Positions 10,916 through 21,876 of a stretch of 50,665 nt of DNA are shown here, in pieces. Position numbers and translations under genes: made by a program. Location: assembly GCA_001970955.1 (NCBI GenBank), contig MPUH01000491.1, forward strand, positions 1 to 50,665, given 5' to 3'. The number at the start of each line of letters is the position of its first letter. Position 1 is the first letter of the stretch. A model generated the notes under the pieces. It searched no databases. It saw nothing but the letters and a program-made list of their open reading frames with translations, and had not been told where the DNA came from. Source of the DNA: Stentor coeruleus. Taxonomy: Eukaryota; Ciliophora; Heterotrichea; Heterotrichida; Stentoridae.

Positions 10916-13816
10916 ATGGACATACAAGAGTTGGCAAGAAATGTGACGATAGAGCATAGCACAATTCTCAGGTATACAGTTGAATCTCAGGTTTTTATAC
11001 TTTATTCTCTTACTTTTAAGAAACGATTTAACAATAAAGATTACACTTGGAAAGTAAACAGGAAGGCTGAAGATTATTTCAAACTTAGCAAAACTTTAAA
11101 ATATTATGCAGGTTTTGATACTGATGCATCACTTCCATATTATAAGCATTTTTTAAAATTTGAAGATGTAGAAAAGCTTAAGGCAATAGTGACTTTTATT
11201 GAAGAATTGCTAAAAGCTGATACTCATCGTGAGGAATTTATAGAATTTTTGGAACTGTCTACCATGAGTTTCTCCTCTACTGAGAAATATAAAGAAGGAT
11301 ATGTTTATAAGTATGGTAGTGGAAGACTAAGTAATCAGAAAAGGTGCTTTAATTGCTGTAACAAGATACTTGGAAGGAAAAAAAGGTGGCTTAGGATAAC
11401 CAGGGATGGACTTGAATATCGTTTATCGAACACATCTGAGGTTGTTGAAGAAGTCATTCAATTCGCCATAAAATTCGATATTCTTTATGGTGTTGAAGAT
11501 ACTGAATTTATCTCAGGAATAAAAATAGTAAGTCCTCAGCATCGGCTTACATTTATAGCCAATGATATTCAAAAGCGCGACGAGTGGGTTGAAGCAATAA
11601 ATGCTGTTTACAATATTTCTGAGTTCAGGACCTCAATGGTAAGACACAAATCTTCATTTATAATTCGCGAAAACAACTTAGGAAAATTTTACATTGATGG
11701 AAAAGATTATTTTTCAGATGTATATGACAGACTAAGTGAAGCTAAAAAGGCAGTTTGCATATCAGATTGGTGGCTGACACCTGACATGAATCTCAAAAGA
11801 CCATGCTCTAAAACTCCGAATTCTAAAATCATTGACTTGCTGGGTGAAATAGCTGATCGAGGTGTGAAAATCTATATCCTTTTATATAAAGAGCTTAGTT
11901 TCGCACTAACTTTAAACAGCCTCTATTCAAAAAGAAAACTCCAAAAACGTAGTCCAAATATAAAAGTCTTAAGGCATCCTACAGTTTCTATAAGAGGTGG
12001 TAATTTTATATGGTCTCATCATACAAAACTCATATGCGTAGATAATACTTGCGCTTTTTTAGGAGGTTTGGACCTTTGTTGGGGAAGATGGGATACCCCT
12101 GAGCATTGTCTTGATGATATTGATGGGGAAATCTGGCCTGGTATAGACTATTCCAACTCCAGGATTGCAGATTTCGTTAAAGTTGATGATTTTGAAACAG
12201 ATAGCATAGACAGAAATAGTGAACCTCGTATGCCTTGGCATGATGTGGCTATCTCAGTCTCAGGAGTTGTTGTAAAGGACTTATGGATTCATTTCATGCA
12301 GGTCTGGAATCATGTCATCAAAGATATCACTGGGAATAAAAATCGTGAGCATATGATGCCATTAAATGACATGACTGTTCATCAACGAATAACAAACAAC
12401 CTTGTTGATATGTTAGCAAAAGCTAGTAAAGCTAGCAAAAAAAATAATAGCATTCTGATAGACTTTGGTGGGAATATAAATATACAAAAAAATCTTGAAG
12501 AAAATGAAGAAGTGGCTAAACTCAAAGCCAAATTCGAAAAAGAACGAAAAATCAGTGAAAAAGAAGAAATCAAGATCACGGAAAAAAAATTCAATGCAAT
12601 GAACATTTTTAAAAATATAGTAAAAAACAAACTTTTAAATCCTTACCCTGAAGCACATATATCAAGAGATTTAGCTAAAGCTCGAGCTGAAGACTATGAG
12701 ACGAATTTGAAAGAAGAAGAGGAAGAAGAAACTAATGAAAAAAATCTGAATGAAGAATACACGGATGAAAGACGAAGTTTTGAGCATTTTTCACGAAAAT
12801 CAAAAGATTACAACACTGAATCAAGCAACGGATACCTTGAATGCCAAGTTCTCAGAAGCGCAGGAAGTTGGAATTTCGGTATTGATACTACTGAAAATTC
12901 AATCCACAATGCATATTTAAACATCATTTATGATTCTACCAACTTTATTTATATAGAAAATCAGTTCTTCATATCATCAACAGCAGGTAAGCCAGTGATT
13001 AACAGAATAGGTGAAGCACTTATTAAAAGAATTGAAATGGCAATTTTATGTGGAGAAGAATATAGAGTTATAGTAGTTCTACCTTTACTTCCAGCTTTCG
13101 AAGGCTCAGTTGATGACCCTGCAGCAACAGTTTTACGTGTTCAGCTTCATTGGGAATATAAGACAATATGTAGAGGTAAGAAATCAATATACGAAAGGCT
13201 TAAGCAAAAAACCCCAACTCCAGAAAAATATATAAAATTTTTTTCCTTAAGGACTCATGGTAAAATATCAGGAAAACCTGTAACAGAAATGATATATGTG
13301 CATTCAAAACTAATGATTATTGATGATAGAATAATTATTATTGGAAGTGCGAATATCAATGATAGGAGTATGGTTGGGAATAGGGATTCAGAAATTGCTA
13401 TGATTATTGAAGATAAAGAAAGAATAGTTTCGACTTTGAATGGGAAAAATATTGAAGTATCAAAATTCGCACATCATTTTAGAATGAACTTGTTTAAAGA
13501 ACACTCTGGGAGTAATAATATTATGGCTTTAAGAGACCCGATGAGTGATAAGTTTTATCGTGTTTGGGATAGAAGGGCTAAGAAAAACACTAAAAATTAT
13601 AGGAAAATTTTTGGTTGCTATCCAGATGATTTGATTGGATCTTTGAATATGGTTCATGATTTTATGAATGAAGCAAGGCTTGATTTGTATGAAGAGTATT
13701 CTAATAAAATTGTTGGACATTTGGTTGAGTTTCCTTTAAGGTTCCTAGAAAATGAGAATTTAAATATTAGTGTTAGACAGAAAGAGTACCTTTTACCAGA
13801 GATTACATTTACGTAA
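10916..13816 (+). CDS. Phospholipase D (PX-PH-PLD type)
   Basis: 966 aa, ATG start, TAA stop. It hydrolyses phosphatidylcholine to phosphatidic acid and choline at membranes and is the eukaryotic signalling type. Residues about 1-115 form a PX phosphoinositide-binding domain and about 125-235 a PH domain ('KRWLRITRDGLEYRL'). Both catalytic HKD motifs are intact: H369-x-K371-x4-D376 in 'HHTKLICVD' and H796-x-K798-x4-D803 in 'HSKLMIIDD', each followed by the typical Gly/Ser block ('GSANINDRSM'). Residues about 525-650 are a charged Glu/Lys-rich linker between the two halves, longer than in animal PLD1/2. Length and order match PLD1/2 and plant PLD-zeta. The product is very probably active; regulation by phosphoinositides is inferred from PX and PH. 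Confidence 0.95.
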   Translation: MDIQELARNVTIEHSTILRYTVESQVFILYSLTFKKRFNNKDYTWKVNRKAEDYFKLSKTLKYYAGFDTDASLPYYKHFLKFEDVEKLKAIVTFIEELLKADTHREEFIEFLELSTMSFSSTEKYKEGYVYKYGSGRLSNQKRCFNCCNKILGRKKRWLRITRDGLEYRLSNTSEVVEEVIQFAIKFDILYGVEDTEFISGIKIVSPQHRLTFIANDIQKRDEWVEAINAVYNISEFRTSMVRHKSSFIIRENNLGKFYIDGKDYFSDVYDRLSEAKKAVCISDWWLTPDMNLKRPCSKTPNSKIIDLLGEIADRGVKIYILLYKELSFALTLNSLYSKRKLQKRSPNIKVLRHPTVSIRGGNFIWSHHTKLICVDNTCAFLGGLDLCWGRWDTPEHCLDDIDGEIWPGIDYSNSRIADFVKVDDFETDSIDRNSEPRMPWHDVAISVSGVVVKDLWIHFMQVWNHVIKDITGNKNREHMMPLNDMTVHQRITNNLVDMLAKASKASKKNNSILIDFGGNINIQKNLEENEEVAKLKAKFEKERKISEKEEIKITEKKFNAMNIFKNIVKNKLLNPYPEAHISRDLAKARAEDYETNLKEEEEEETNEKNLNEEYTDERRSFEHFSRKSKDYNTESSNGYLECQVLRSAGSWNFGIDTTENSIHNAYLNIIYDSTNFIYIENQFFISSTAGKPVINRIGEALIKRIEMAILCGEEYRVIVVLPLLPAFEGSVDDPAATVLRVQLHWEYKTICRGKKSIYERLKQKTPTPEKYIKFFSLRTHGKISGKPVTEMIYVHSKLMIIDDRIIIIGSANINDRSMVGNRDSEIAMIIEDKERIVSTLNGKNIEVSKFAHHFRMNLFKEHSGSNNIMALRDPMSDKFYRVWDRRAKKNTKNYRKIFGCYPDDLIGSLNMVHDFMNEARLDLYEEYSNKIVGHLVEFPLRFLENENLNISVRQKEYLLPEITFT

Positions 13817-16800
13817 AGATCTTATATAATTTTATAAATAGATTTTTTGAATATATTTTAATTGAAGAAGAAAATGTGTTATGTGATTTTTGGGTTATGC
13901 TATAATGGTGAAATATTTGTGCAATGCATTTTATGATTGAATTTTGTATTAAGAGTGAAAGCTAGTTTTAATTATGCAGGCTTTGTTGTATTTTCTTTTC
14001 TCCAACTTGCTTTCTCATCTATTATATCGAAATTCATACTCCATTAATGAGTGTTTGATATTCTGCTAGGATTACTCAGCTAGTTCTCTGAATTTTGGAA
14101 GAATAACTGCATTGCATCGTAACATAATCTGAGATCTTCATTACTTGTCGAGCTCCTATTTTACTTATCCATAAATAGCCCATAACAAAATTTTATTGTA
14201 TCTAAGTATTTTATCATAGAAAAGGTTTCTTATTGATGCTAACACTCTTTCCGTATTTCTTATCTGTTTATCTGAATTTTTTTATTCTCCTTTAAATTCA
14301 CTTGCCCTCTAAATTAGGGCAAATTGTACTTTTTTATTTTCTTTCTAAAAAAGACATTCTAATGCAAAGTTTTCACTAAGCAACACTTCATGTAAATAAT
14401 AGATGCTTGGTATTGAGTTTTAATTTCCATAAGATCCGCCATTTATATTATATATTCAGCCCTATAAAATAGTGAAAATGTATATCTCACAGAGTTAGTA
14501 AGAATATAAATTTTCTTGCATCCTAACTTAGTGATGTCCTACATTACATATCGGAAATCGTTGATGGAGAACTAGATATTGATGAATTCAAGTCGATGAT
14601 GATGAAATTAATTAGTATAATATATAAAAGTATACTTAACAAGGGCTGGACAATAGTCAAGCGATAATTCCTAACTAATACTAATATAAAAGTATACAAG
14701 AAAGGTTCAGTTTTGTTTTATATTGCTAAGGCTAATAAAGATATATTTAAACATTGATTTAAAAAATTTTTTTTTGCTACATGATTATTAAGAATAAATT
14801 TTCAATATACTATTTTAATAAATTACCATTCTAGTGTATAAAATAATGCTTATTCGTTATATAAATTAAATATTTTGATTAAACTATAGTCTCACAGCAA
14901 GATAATTAATTTTGGAAATAAAATATTGGCTATCATTTGAAAAATAAGTTAAATAATTTTCTCAGTCCTTTAAATTTTAATGCATATTATATACTATGTG
15001 CTAAATCATAATATGCATTAAACCTATCAAGGCTGATAATAAAAATTAGCTTTCATATACTAAAGCCTTTTTTTAAAATATCATTCTTTTATATAAACTC
15101 GAAATATTTTAACTCATAATAAAAATACAATGACTTTATATGCAGATATTTTATCGCTATTAAAAGCATCATGCCGCATAAAAAATAAATAAATGCGCAA
15201 GAATTTACTCAAGTGTTATATCTGAAAGGTAAGATGAACTTTATTAGTTATGCAGTTCTCTAAGATTTTTGAAAGGTCTCCTGAATATCTAAACAAGAAA
15301 ATTTAGTAAGCATCAGGAACAATTAATTTTTATTTTATCAGATTAAGGATATTATAGATGACCAGGAACTTATCCTAATAAGAAAAAAAAATTTTCTGGA
15401 AGTTTTGTTTTACCTTGAAAAAATTAAATTAGCCCCGAGTCCAGCAAAGCTCTTCCTGTTAGTTTCAAGAAGAATTTTGGCTTGAAAAAGATGAGACCTG
15501 AAGTTACAATTATTAAATAGATAGTTCATGATGAGATTTATTAGTGTTCCAGTAGAAAAAAAATTAGAAGATGATCATGTTATAAACAATCATAATTCGC
15601 TGTTATCAATACAACTTTCATAACTTTTACAGCTAAATTGCAAAAATATCATCATAAGACAAATGCAATCTTAAAGATTTTATACAAAATAAAAAATATT
15701 TCTATTACATAATCAAGCCAAATAGTTATTCCATTTTTATATTATATTTTCCTAATATATTACTTCTATATGATACAGGATAAAAATAAAGTATTCATAT
15801 TAAGATAAAATATAAAGTAAAGAGTGCATTTGATTCTTTTATAAACCAAAATGATTATAATAAGCTATATAAGCCTTTACAAAGATACAAAAAATTATTA
15901 AATAATATTACGCTTTCCATAAAGTATGATATATAAAAATCATATTTTATGCTTTTGCCAGCACTTATATTTCATAGTTTTTCCTTTTAAACATGCTAAT
16001 ATAAAATAAGTTCTTAATATTTACTATTTAGATTTGTTGTATTACATGCAAAGCTATATATAAATGTTGTCTTAGATTCTTGTTTATTATAATATCGTAT
16101 ATATCTTCAACTATACTATTGTTTGGGAAAATATAAAGTATTTCTCAGATCTTATTACTGAAAATAATAATTTCTGATAGCACAAGTAATTTTTTTTGTT
16201 ATGATAAACAATAAAAAATTATATAGGAAGGCTTAGTTTGAGAAAGCATATCCTTCAATTTCTTATGCTTATCACACAAAAATCTATTTTATGATAAGAA
16301 TAAGTATTGAAGCTATAAGAGAAATAATGAAAATAAGAGATATTAAGAATCCAGCTGACGTAAAAAAACATTAACTTTTGTGTATCTAAGACATCGCGCT
16401 GGGGACTCAAGATTAAAGTAATGTTGAGAAGCAATAGGTGATGTTTCGCACAGATAAAAGAATGTTTTATCACTTAAATAAATTTCACTGACTGGAAGCT
16501 GCATTTTACAGACACAAATTTGATTATATAGGCACTATTAGACAAGAAGCGTTTAAATATATGGCAAATTATTAATTATACTATGATAAGAATTGTATTA
16601 TATTTAGTTTCTAAAAATATATGTCTTTCATTTTTAAGCTCTATTTTCCTAATATCAAATCAGAAGGCTAATTCTAATTCTAAGAATATAACCCAATTAA
16701 TTTTATCTATAGGATGCTTATCAAATAGTAAATTTAAATAGCTTGATATTGAATTATAGTTCTAAATAGGATTTAATAAAATTAAGATTCTAAATTGAAT

Positions 16801-17372
16801 TTGGCATCTATATAAGCAATAGTTTGCTTAAACTTAATTCTTTATAAGTTACTATAATTGGAAAAGCATTTTATTAGATTTTGAATATATATTATCTTTC
16901 TTAGTTTCCATTAAAATATATATAAAGGTAAAATTTAACTTTATCAAGTATAGAGTTAAAAAAACAAGGGTGCAAATTTTCTTATTCTAAGCTTTAATCT
17001 AAGTCTTACAACAACAAAAATTCTTTAACAGTCGAAAATATGTTTTAAAAAATATCTATAAGAAGTATTTATCTTAGAAACTTTAGTAAAATGACTAATG
17101 AGATTGATAAAACCTTATTAGCATTATAATATCTAAGTTAAATTTAACAGATTCTAGAACGCTTGATTTCTCGGCATGATAAGTTATTTCATTTTTTTTT
17201 TACCATATTGCTGGGATTTTTGTCAGTTCTTTATAAAATGTTCCAACCTATCTAAAAAAATCAAAAAACCTTTAATACCAATTCTTCAAAAAACATTCAA
17301 ATACTCCTTGTCTAATTATTTGACTATGACATATAATTTTAATGGGTTAATAATTAATAATATAATTCCCTA
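13817..17372. other. 3.5-kb gene-poor interval
   Basis: Very A+T-rich and without a convincing gene. It holds one clear relic (EF-hand fragment, 14554-14610) and a weak coding-like patch on the plus strand (15339-15487, containing 'FLEVLFYLEKIKLAPSPAK', no ATG). The remaining small frames lack any recognisable motif. Confidence 0.6.
14554..14616 (+). pseudogene. CDPK C-terminal EF-hand relic
   Basis: Translates as 'VDGELDIDEFKSMMMKLIS', closely matching the last EF-hand of the intact CDPK at 17373-18890 ('GDGELDISEFKMMMLKLID'). The first residues of the loop are lost and no other kinase sequence is recognisable upstream. It is best read as the tail end of a decayed tandem CDPK copy. Confidence 0.65.
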
Positions 17373-18890
17373 ATGGGCTGCGCTCCAGGAAGACTAGAAG
17401 AAAAGATAGATAAAAAATCATTTATTAGTATCAATAGGCATATAAGTAATTTGCAAGGGTTCATAATAGATCCTGGGATGTTTGTGGGAAAAAGAAAAGG
17501 TGAGATATCAAAATATTACAATCTAGAATTTAAGCTTGGACAAGGGGCTTTTGGTCTTGTCAGAGCAGCAACATCGATTTTGACAGGGAAAAAAAGAGCT
17601 ATTAAAAGTATTAGTAAAAGTATGATTACAAATGATATGAAGGACAAAACTAAGTTTTTTTCAGAAGTTGATATTTTGATTAAGACAGATCACCCAAATA
17701 TTTTAAAATTGCATGAATTTTTTGAAGATGAAAAATATTATCATTTGGTTATGGAATATATAACTGGCGGCGAACTTCTAGATTTTATTTTAAAGAGAAA
17801 ATTCCTTACAGAAGCTATTGCAGCGAAATTTATGAAACAATTGTTGAGTGGGATTGCATATTGTCATTCAAATAATATTGTCCATAGGGATTTGAAACTT
17901 GAAAACCTTCTCTTGGACAGTGATTCCCCAGATGCACTATTAAAAATAATAGACTTTGGCACTTCACAGATTTTTAAACCCAGGATTCATATGACCGAAA
18001 AATATGGCACAATTCTCTATATTGCTCCAGAAGTACTAAAAGGTCGTTACAATGAAAAATGCGATATCTGGAGTTGTGGAGTCATCCTTTATACTCTCCT
18101 TTCCGGCCGTCCACCTTTTACAGGTGAAAATGATGAAGAAGTCCTTCAAAAAATTTCAAGGGGCCTCGTGTCCTTTGACAGACCGATATGGGCTTCAATA
18201 AGTTCTTCAGCCAAATCTTTACTTCGTAAAATGCTAACAAAAGACCCATCCTTTCGAATCTCAGCAGAAGGGGCACTTCATCATGATTGGATAGTCCAAA
18301 ACACCTCCAAACCTATCTTAGATCAACAAATCCAAGAATCTCAAATAAACTCATTAGAAAACCTCAAAAATTTTAGAGCTGAATGCAAACTTCAACAAGC
18401 AGTTCTAACATTTATAGCATCACAAATAGAAAATAAAGACGAATCGAAGAAACTGATAAATGCTTTTCATACTATTGATAAAAATGGAGATGGGAAACTA
18501 AGTAAAGAAGAGTTAATTGATGCTTATAAACTACAAATGGGACAAAATAGAGCTATAAGTGAAGTTGAGGCAATAATAAAAAAAGTTGATGTGAATAAAT
18601 CGGGGTTTATTGATTATACTGAATTTATTATAGCAAGTTCTAAAACTGAGATGTTGTTATGCAATAGTAATTTAGAAGATGCGTTTAAGGTATTAGATAT
18701 GGATAATAGTGGGAAGATCAGTGCTAAAGAACTTAAAGGGGTACTAGGAGGGAGGCTTAGGGCGAAAGAGGAGTTGTGGAAAAAGTTGATTAATGAAGTG
18801 GATGAGAATGGGGATGGAGAATTAGATATATCCGAATTTAAAATGATGATGTTGAAACTAATTGATGCTCATAAAGATGTAAAGGCATAG
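17373..18890 (+). CDS. Calcium-dependent protein kinase (CDPK), N-myristoylation signal
   Basis: 505 aa, ATG start, TAG stop. Ser/Thr kinase directly switched on by calcium. The N-terminus MGCAPG fits an N-myristoylation site (Gly2) with a neighbouring Cys3 for palmitoylation, predicting membrane attachment. Kinase core: glycine loop 'LGQGAFGLV' (55-63), catalytic Lys78 in 'RAIK', 'HRDLKLEN' with Asp173, 'DFG' at 194-196 and an 'APE' motif. An autoinhibitory junction of about 40 residues leads to four EF-hands whose loops start at Asp369, Asp406, Asp442 and Asp477 and keep the calcium-binding positions. Domain order and length are those of plant and alveolate CDPKs. A relic of a second copy lies 2.8 kb upstream. 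Confidence 0.97.
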   Translation: MGCAPGRLEEKIDKKSFISINRHISNLQGFIIDPGMFVGKRKGEISKYYNLEFKLGQGAFGLVRAATSILTGKKRAIKSISKSMITNDMKDKTKFFSEVDILIKTDHPNILKLHEFFEDEKYYHLVMEYITGGELLDFILKRKFLTEAIAAKFMKQLLSGIAYCHSNNIVHRDLKLENLLLDSDSPDALLKIIDFGTSQIFKPRIHMTEKYGTILYIAPEVLKGRYNEKCDIWSCGVILYTLLSGRPPFTGENDEEVLQKISRGLVSFDRPIWASISSSAKSLLRKMLTKDPSFRISAEGALHHDWIVQNTSKPILDQQIQESQINSLENLKNFRAECKLQQAVLTFIASQIENKDESKKLINAFHTIDKNGDGKLSKEELIDAYKLQMGQNRAISEVEAIIKKVDVNKSGFIDYTEFIIASSKTEMLLCNSNLEDAFKVLDMDNSGKISAKELKGVLGGRLRAKEELWKKLINEVDENGDGELDISEFKMMMLKLIDAHKDVKA

Positions 18891-19189
18891 TAAGTCAACA
18901 AATATTTAATTTTTTTAAATTTAGTGAATGTAAGATTATACATTTTCAATGAAGTTCTGATATAAACCTAAAAAATGCAATCTTGTTATAGGCTAAAAAA
19001 TTATATACTCCTAATTAATCCTAAACTTTAAAACCTAACATAAAAAATAATTAGCCAAAAATCTATCACATATCTCAACTTTGAAAATACCTTTAAATTT
19101 TATAAAAATATATTTTCCATCATATATAAAATTTTCTTGTTTAATGCTACCCAAAATCCTAATATAATTTAAATCTCAAACAATTTTAA
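18891..19189. promoter_or_regulatory. 5' region of the DYRK gene
   Basis: 299-bp gap between two genes on the same strand. The last about 180 bp are C-rich relative to G on the coding strand, as in other 5' flanks of this window. No sharp promoter element is recognised. Confidence 0.35.
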
Positions 19190-20713
19190 ATGATTTCAAG
19201 CAATGATACCCTACCAAGGTTAGACGAAATCTACAAAGACACCTCATCTTTGCTTTCTCCACGAATCCGCAAGTCACTGCTCAAAAAGCCTTCAAAAATC
19301 TCACAAAAACATTTCAGGCTTAAAAATTCCAATCTAAACCCTGTATTAGACGCAAAAAAAAAGACAAGCCTAAAAAAAAACAGAAGCACCAAGCTTTCTA
19401 GTCTGCTCTCCTCACCAAGACTTACATCCAAAGGACAAATAACTTCTCCCGTCGTCAAAATCAGAAAGAATCCGTCAAAGCTCTTGTCTAGCACTTCAAA
19501 CCGGTCATTAAAATTTTCCCTTTCCCCGAAGAGCTCCTATATGTCCCCTGAAGAAATCGAGTACCCACTCAAACCAACCCAAGCCTTAAATCTGATGAAA
19601 CCTGAACTCACATCTTACGAACAGGGAGAAATCCTAAAATACTCAGAAATTTACTATGTAGGAACTATAAACAATAAAATATTCCCTAGAGTTGACTGCG
19701 AAAATCATGGTTTTGATGACCCACATACCGATTATCTACTGGTTAAAAAAGATCATATCGCATATCGATATGAAATTTTGGCGCTAATTGGTAGAGGAAG
19801 TTTTGGACAGGTTTGCGAATGCTTTGACCATAAGAAAAAAGAAAAAGTCGCTATTAAAGTTATAAAAAACAAAGCAAAATTCCACAATCAAGCTAAAATT
19901 GAGATTAAAATACTGCAGACAATGAAAGATTGTGACCCTGAAGATACAAAACATATTATTCGGATGAAGAATTATTTTATGTTCCGAAACCATGTTTGCA
20001 TAACTTTTGAGCTGATAAGCATCAATTTATATGAGTTTTTGAGGTTGAACCATTTTGAAGGCATTTCCCCAACTTTAATTAGATGTTTTGCCAAGCAGAT
20101 ATTAACAACATTGCAATATACAAGAAGTTTAGATATTGTTCATTGTGACTTAAAGCCTGAGAATATTTTATTAGTAAATTCACAGAAGGCGTTAATAAAA
20201 TTGATTGACTTTGGGTCTTCATGTTTTATTCAAGAAAGGTTACATACATATATACAGAGTAGATTTTATAGAGCACCAGAGATTATATTAGGAATACCAT
20301 ATACACCAGCAATTGATATGTGGAGTCTTGGGTGTTTATTAGTTGAGCTTTTTACAGGACAGCCACTTTGGCCTGGGGAGTCTGAATTTGACCAGTTGCT
20401 TTATATTATATCGACAATTGGCTTGCCTCCACAGGAAATTTTTGTTTTAGCATGTAGGAAACATTTGTTCTTTGATGGTCTTGCTTTAAAGACCACTAAG
20501 CTTTTATGTGGAAAAAATGTAATTCCTGGAACTTATAGGCTTCATGATATAATTAAAGATTGTGATGATGAATTTTTGAATTTTATTGAAAAGTGCTTAG
20601 AATGGAACCCTAGTATAAGAATGACCCCTGACGAAGCTTTGAACCACCCCTGGGTGAGAAGCCATAAGCCAACCAGCAAATCAACACTCGTTATTAAAAA
20701 ATCCTTATCTTAG
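19190..20713 (+). CDS. DYRK-family dual-specificity kinase
   Basis: 507 aa, ATG start, TAG stop. The N-terminal about 190 residues are basic, Ser/Lys-rich and probably disordered. The kinase domain follows: 'IGRGSFGQV', 'VAIKVIK', 'HCDLKPENILL' (catalytic Asp320), 'DFGSSC', and the diagnostic activation segment 'HTYIQSRFYRAPEIILG'. The HCDLKPEN and YIQSRFYR motifs identify the CMGC/DYRK family, whose members autophosphorylate the second Tyr of a Y-x-Y loop while folding; here that Tyr is Tyr354, but the first Tyr is replaced by His352. The section before the kinase ('DYLLVKKDHIAYRYEI') resembles the DYRK homology box of DYRK2/Pom1-type kinases. Roles in the family include growth, polarity and cell-cycle control; the substrate here is unknown. 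Confidence 0.95.
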   Translation: MISSNDTLPRLDEIYKDTSSLLSPRIRKSLLKKPSKISQKHFRLKNSNLNPVLDAKKKTSLKKNRSTKLSSLLSSPRLTSKGQITSPVVKIRKNPSKLLSSTSNRSLKFSLSPKSSYMSPEEIEYPLKPTQALNLMKPELTSYEQGEILKYSEIYYVGTINNKIFPRVDCENHGFDDPHTDYLLVKKDHIAYRYEILALIGRGSFGQVCECFDHKKKEKVAIKVIKNKAKFHNQAKIEIKILQTMKDCDPEDTKHIIRMKNYFMFRNHVCITFELISINLYEFLRLNHFEGISPTLIRCFAKQILTTLQYTRSLDIVHCDLKPENILLVNSQKALIKLIDFGSSCFIQERLHTYIQSRFYRAPEIILGIPYTPAIDMWSLGCLLVELFTGQPLWPGESEFDQLLYIISTIGLPPQEIFVLACRKHLFFDGLALKTTKLLCGKNVIPGTYRLHDIIKDCDDEFLNFIEKCLEWNPSIRMTPDEALNHPWVRSHKPTSKSTLVIKKSLS

Positions 20714-21177
20714 TTCAATAATATGTAAATTTCATGACTTTTGTCATTTGTGTATATAGCATATCAATTTTTATAAAATTTCCTCTTAAAATAATTTTGA
20801 GTAAAAAAGTATCAGCCCTAGAATTTTCAGTGCTATTAATCATGATATGCATTCCCGAAAACTAAAATAAATTATAAACATAATAATACAGTAAATTAGT
20901 TTAATTTTATTGTAAAAATTATTTTTTATTCATCAATATACAAATTCCTAATCAAAACACAAAATTGGCTTATAAAAAACTCAATCCAGCTTAAAGTTTT
21001 CTAATCTAATATTCATGCATTCCAACATCAAAATCATATTTATTTACAATTCTGTCATTATTTTACTTTCAGCTTAACAATAAATTACTAAACCTTTTTT
21101 TCATCGAAAAATCTTATCAAAAATCCTAAACTAAATGATCTAAATTCTCATAAAACATAAAATAAACCATTTCCTAT
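20714..21177. other. Convergent 3' flanks
   Basis: 464 bp between the convergent ends of the DYRK and methyltransferase genes. A+T-rich with no frame or structured element that I can support. Confidence 0.5.
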
Positions 21178-21876
21178 CTACTCAACAGCCAAATGTATAT
21201 AAACAGTTGCATCTCCCCAGCTCATGCTCTTTCTAAAACTTTGAATAATCTTCCATTTTTCATTCGGCAAATGTTTCGTCAAAGTCACTGCCCAAGTCCC
21301 AGGCCTAACTTGTTTATTAGCAATTTCTTCCATCATTCTCATATCAAAGCAAGTCGAATTAACAAAAATAAAACTTGCATCAGACCAATCTTGCCTAAAA
21401 ATATCATCATTAACAAACTCAATATCAGGTAAACTAATAAACAAATCTTGTTGTTTAGCCACAATATCAAGTCTATGTTGCTCATATGAAATCTTCATGT
21501 TTTCTGATACTTCATAAAGTCCTTTAAGTATTTCAATGCCAATACACTTAGAAAAATTGTGAATCAAAGCTCCAGAAATGACTCCTTTACCACTTCCTGA
21601 ACCGAGATCATAAAAAATTCCCCCTTCAGCTATGGTTCCATAATGAGCTTTGATGATTTCAATGGTTTCTCCTAATGATAAGAAATCAACTTCACCATAT
21701 GTATATGAGGTTTTTGTTAAAGACAGCTCTGAACGTTCTTTTTTACTGATTTCTTTGCTCGAGTGAACTGAGTAGTTTTCAGTGATTTGGCGGAAGAGTT
21801 CAGTTTTACGATGAAGTTGTAAAAGACGTTCAGTTGGGATTTCGGGAGGAGTGCTTGTGAAATGATGGAAGTCCAT
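21178..21876 (-). CDS. DOT1-like class I SAM methyltransferase
   Basis: 232 aa, ATG start, TAG stop. SAM-binding motif I is 'DLGSGSGKG' (Asp90 onward), followed by 'CIGIEILKGLYEVS' (acidic end of strand beta2) and 'FVNDDIFRQDW' plus 'SFIFVNSTCF'. These last two blocks match the DOT1 layout, in which a 'GDF...W' segment is followed by 'VIFVNNFAF'. DOT1 methylates histone H3 Lys79. The protein is the catalytic domain alone, much shorter than animal DOT1L and lacking its basic tail, so its substrate could be another protein. Many protists carry several such small DOT1-fold enzymes. The methyltransferase fold is certain; the substrate is open. Confidence 0.85.
   Translation of the reverse strand: MDFHHFTSTPPEIPTERLLQLHRKTELFRQITENYSVHSSKEISKKERSELSLTKTSYTYGEVDFLSLGETIEIIKAHYGTIAEGGIFYDLGSGSGKGVISGALIHNFSKCIGIEILKGLYEVSENMKISYEQHRLDIVAKQQDLFISLPDIEFVNDDIFRQDWSDASFIFVNSTCFDMRMMEEIANKQVRPGTWAVTLTKHLPNEKWKIIQSFRKSMSWGDATVYIHLAVE

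Noticed and set aside
16255..16473. 72-codon minus-strand frame
   Set aside because: Single hydrophobic low-complexity frame in an A/T-rich gap with no recognisable motif.
17176..17373. 65-codon frame ending at the CDPK start
   Set aside because: Overlaps the start of a certain gene, low complexity; probably 5' leader.
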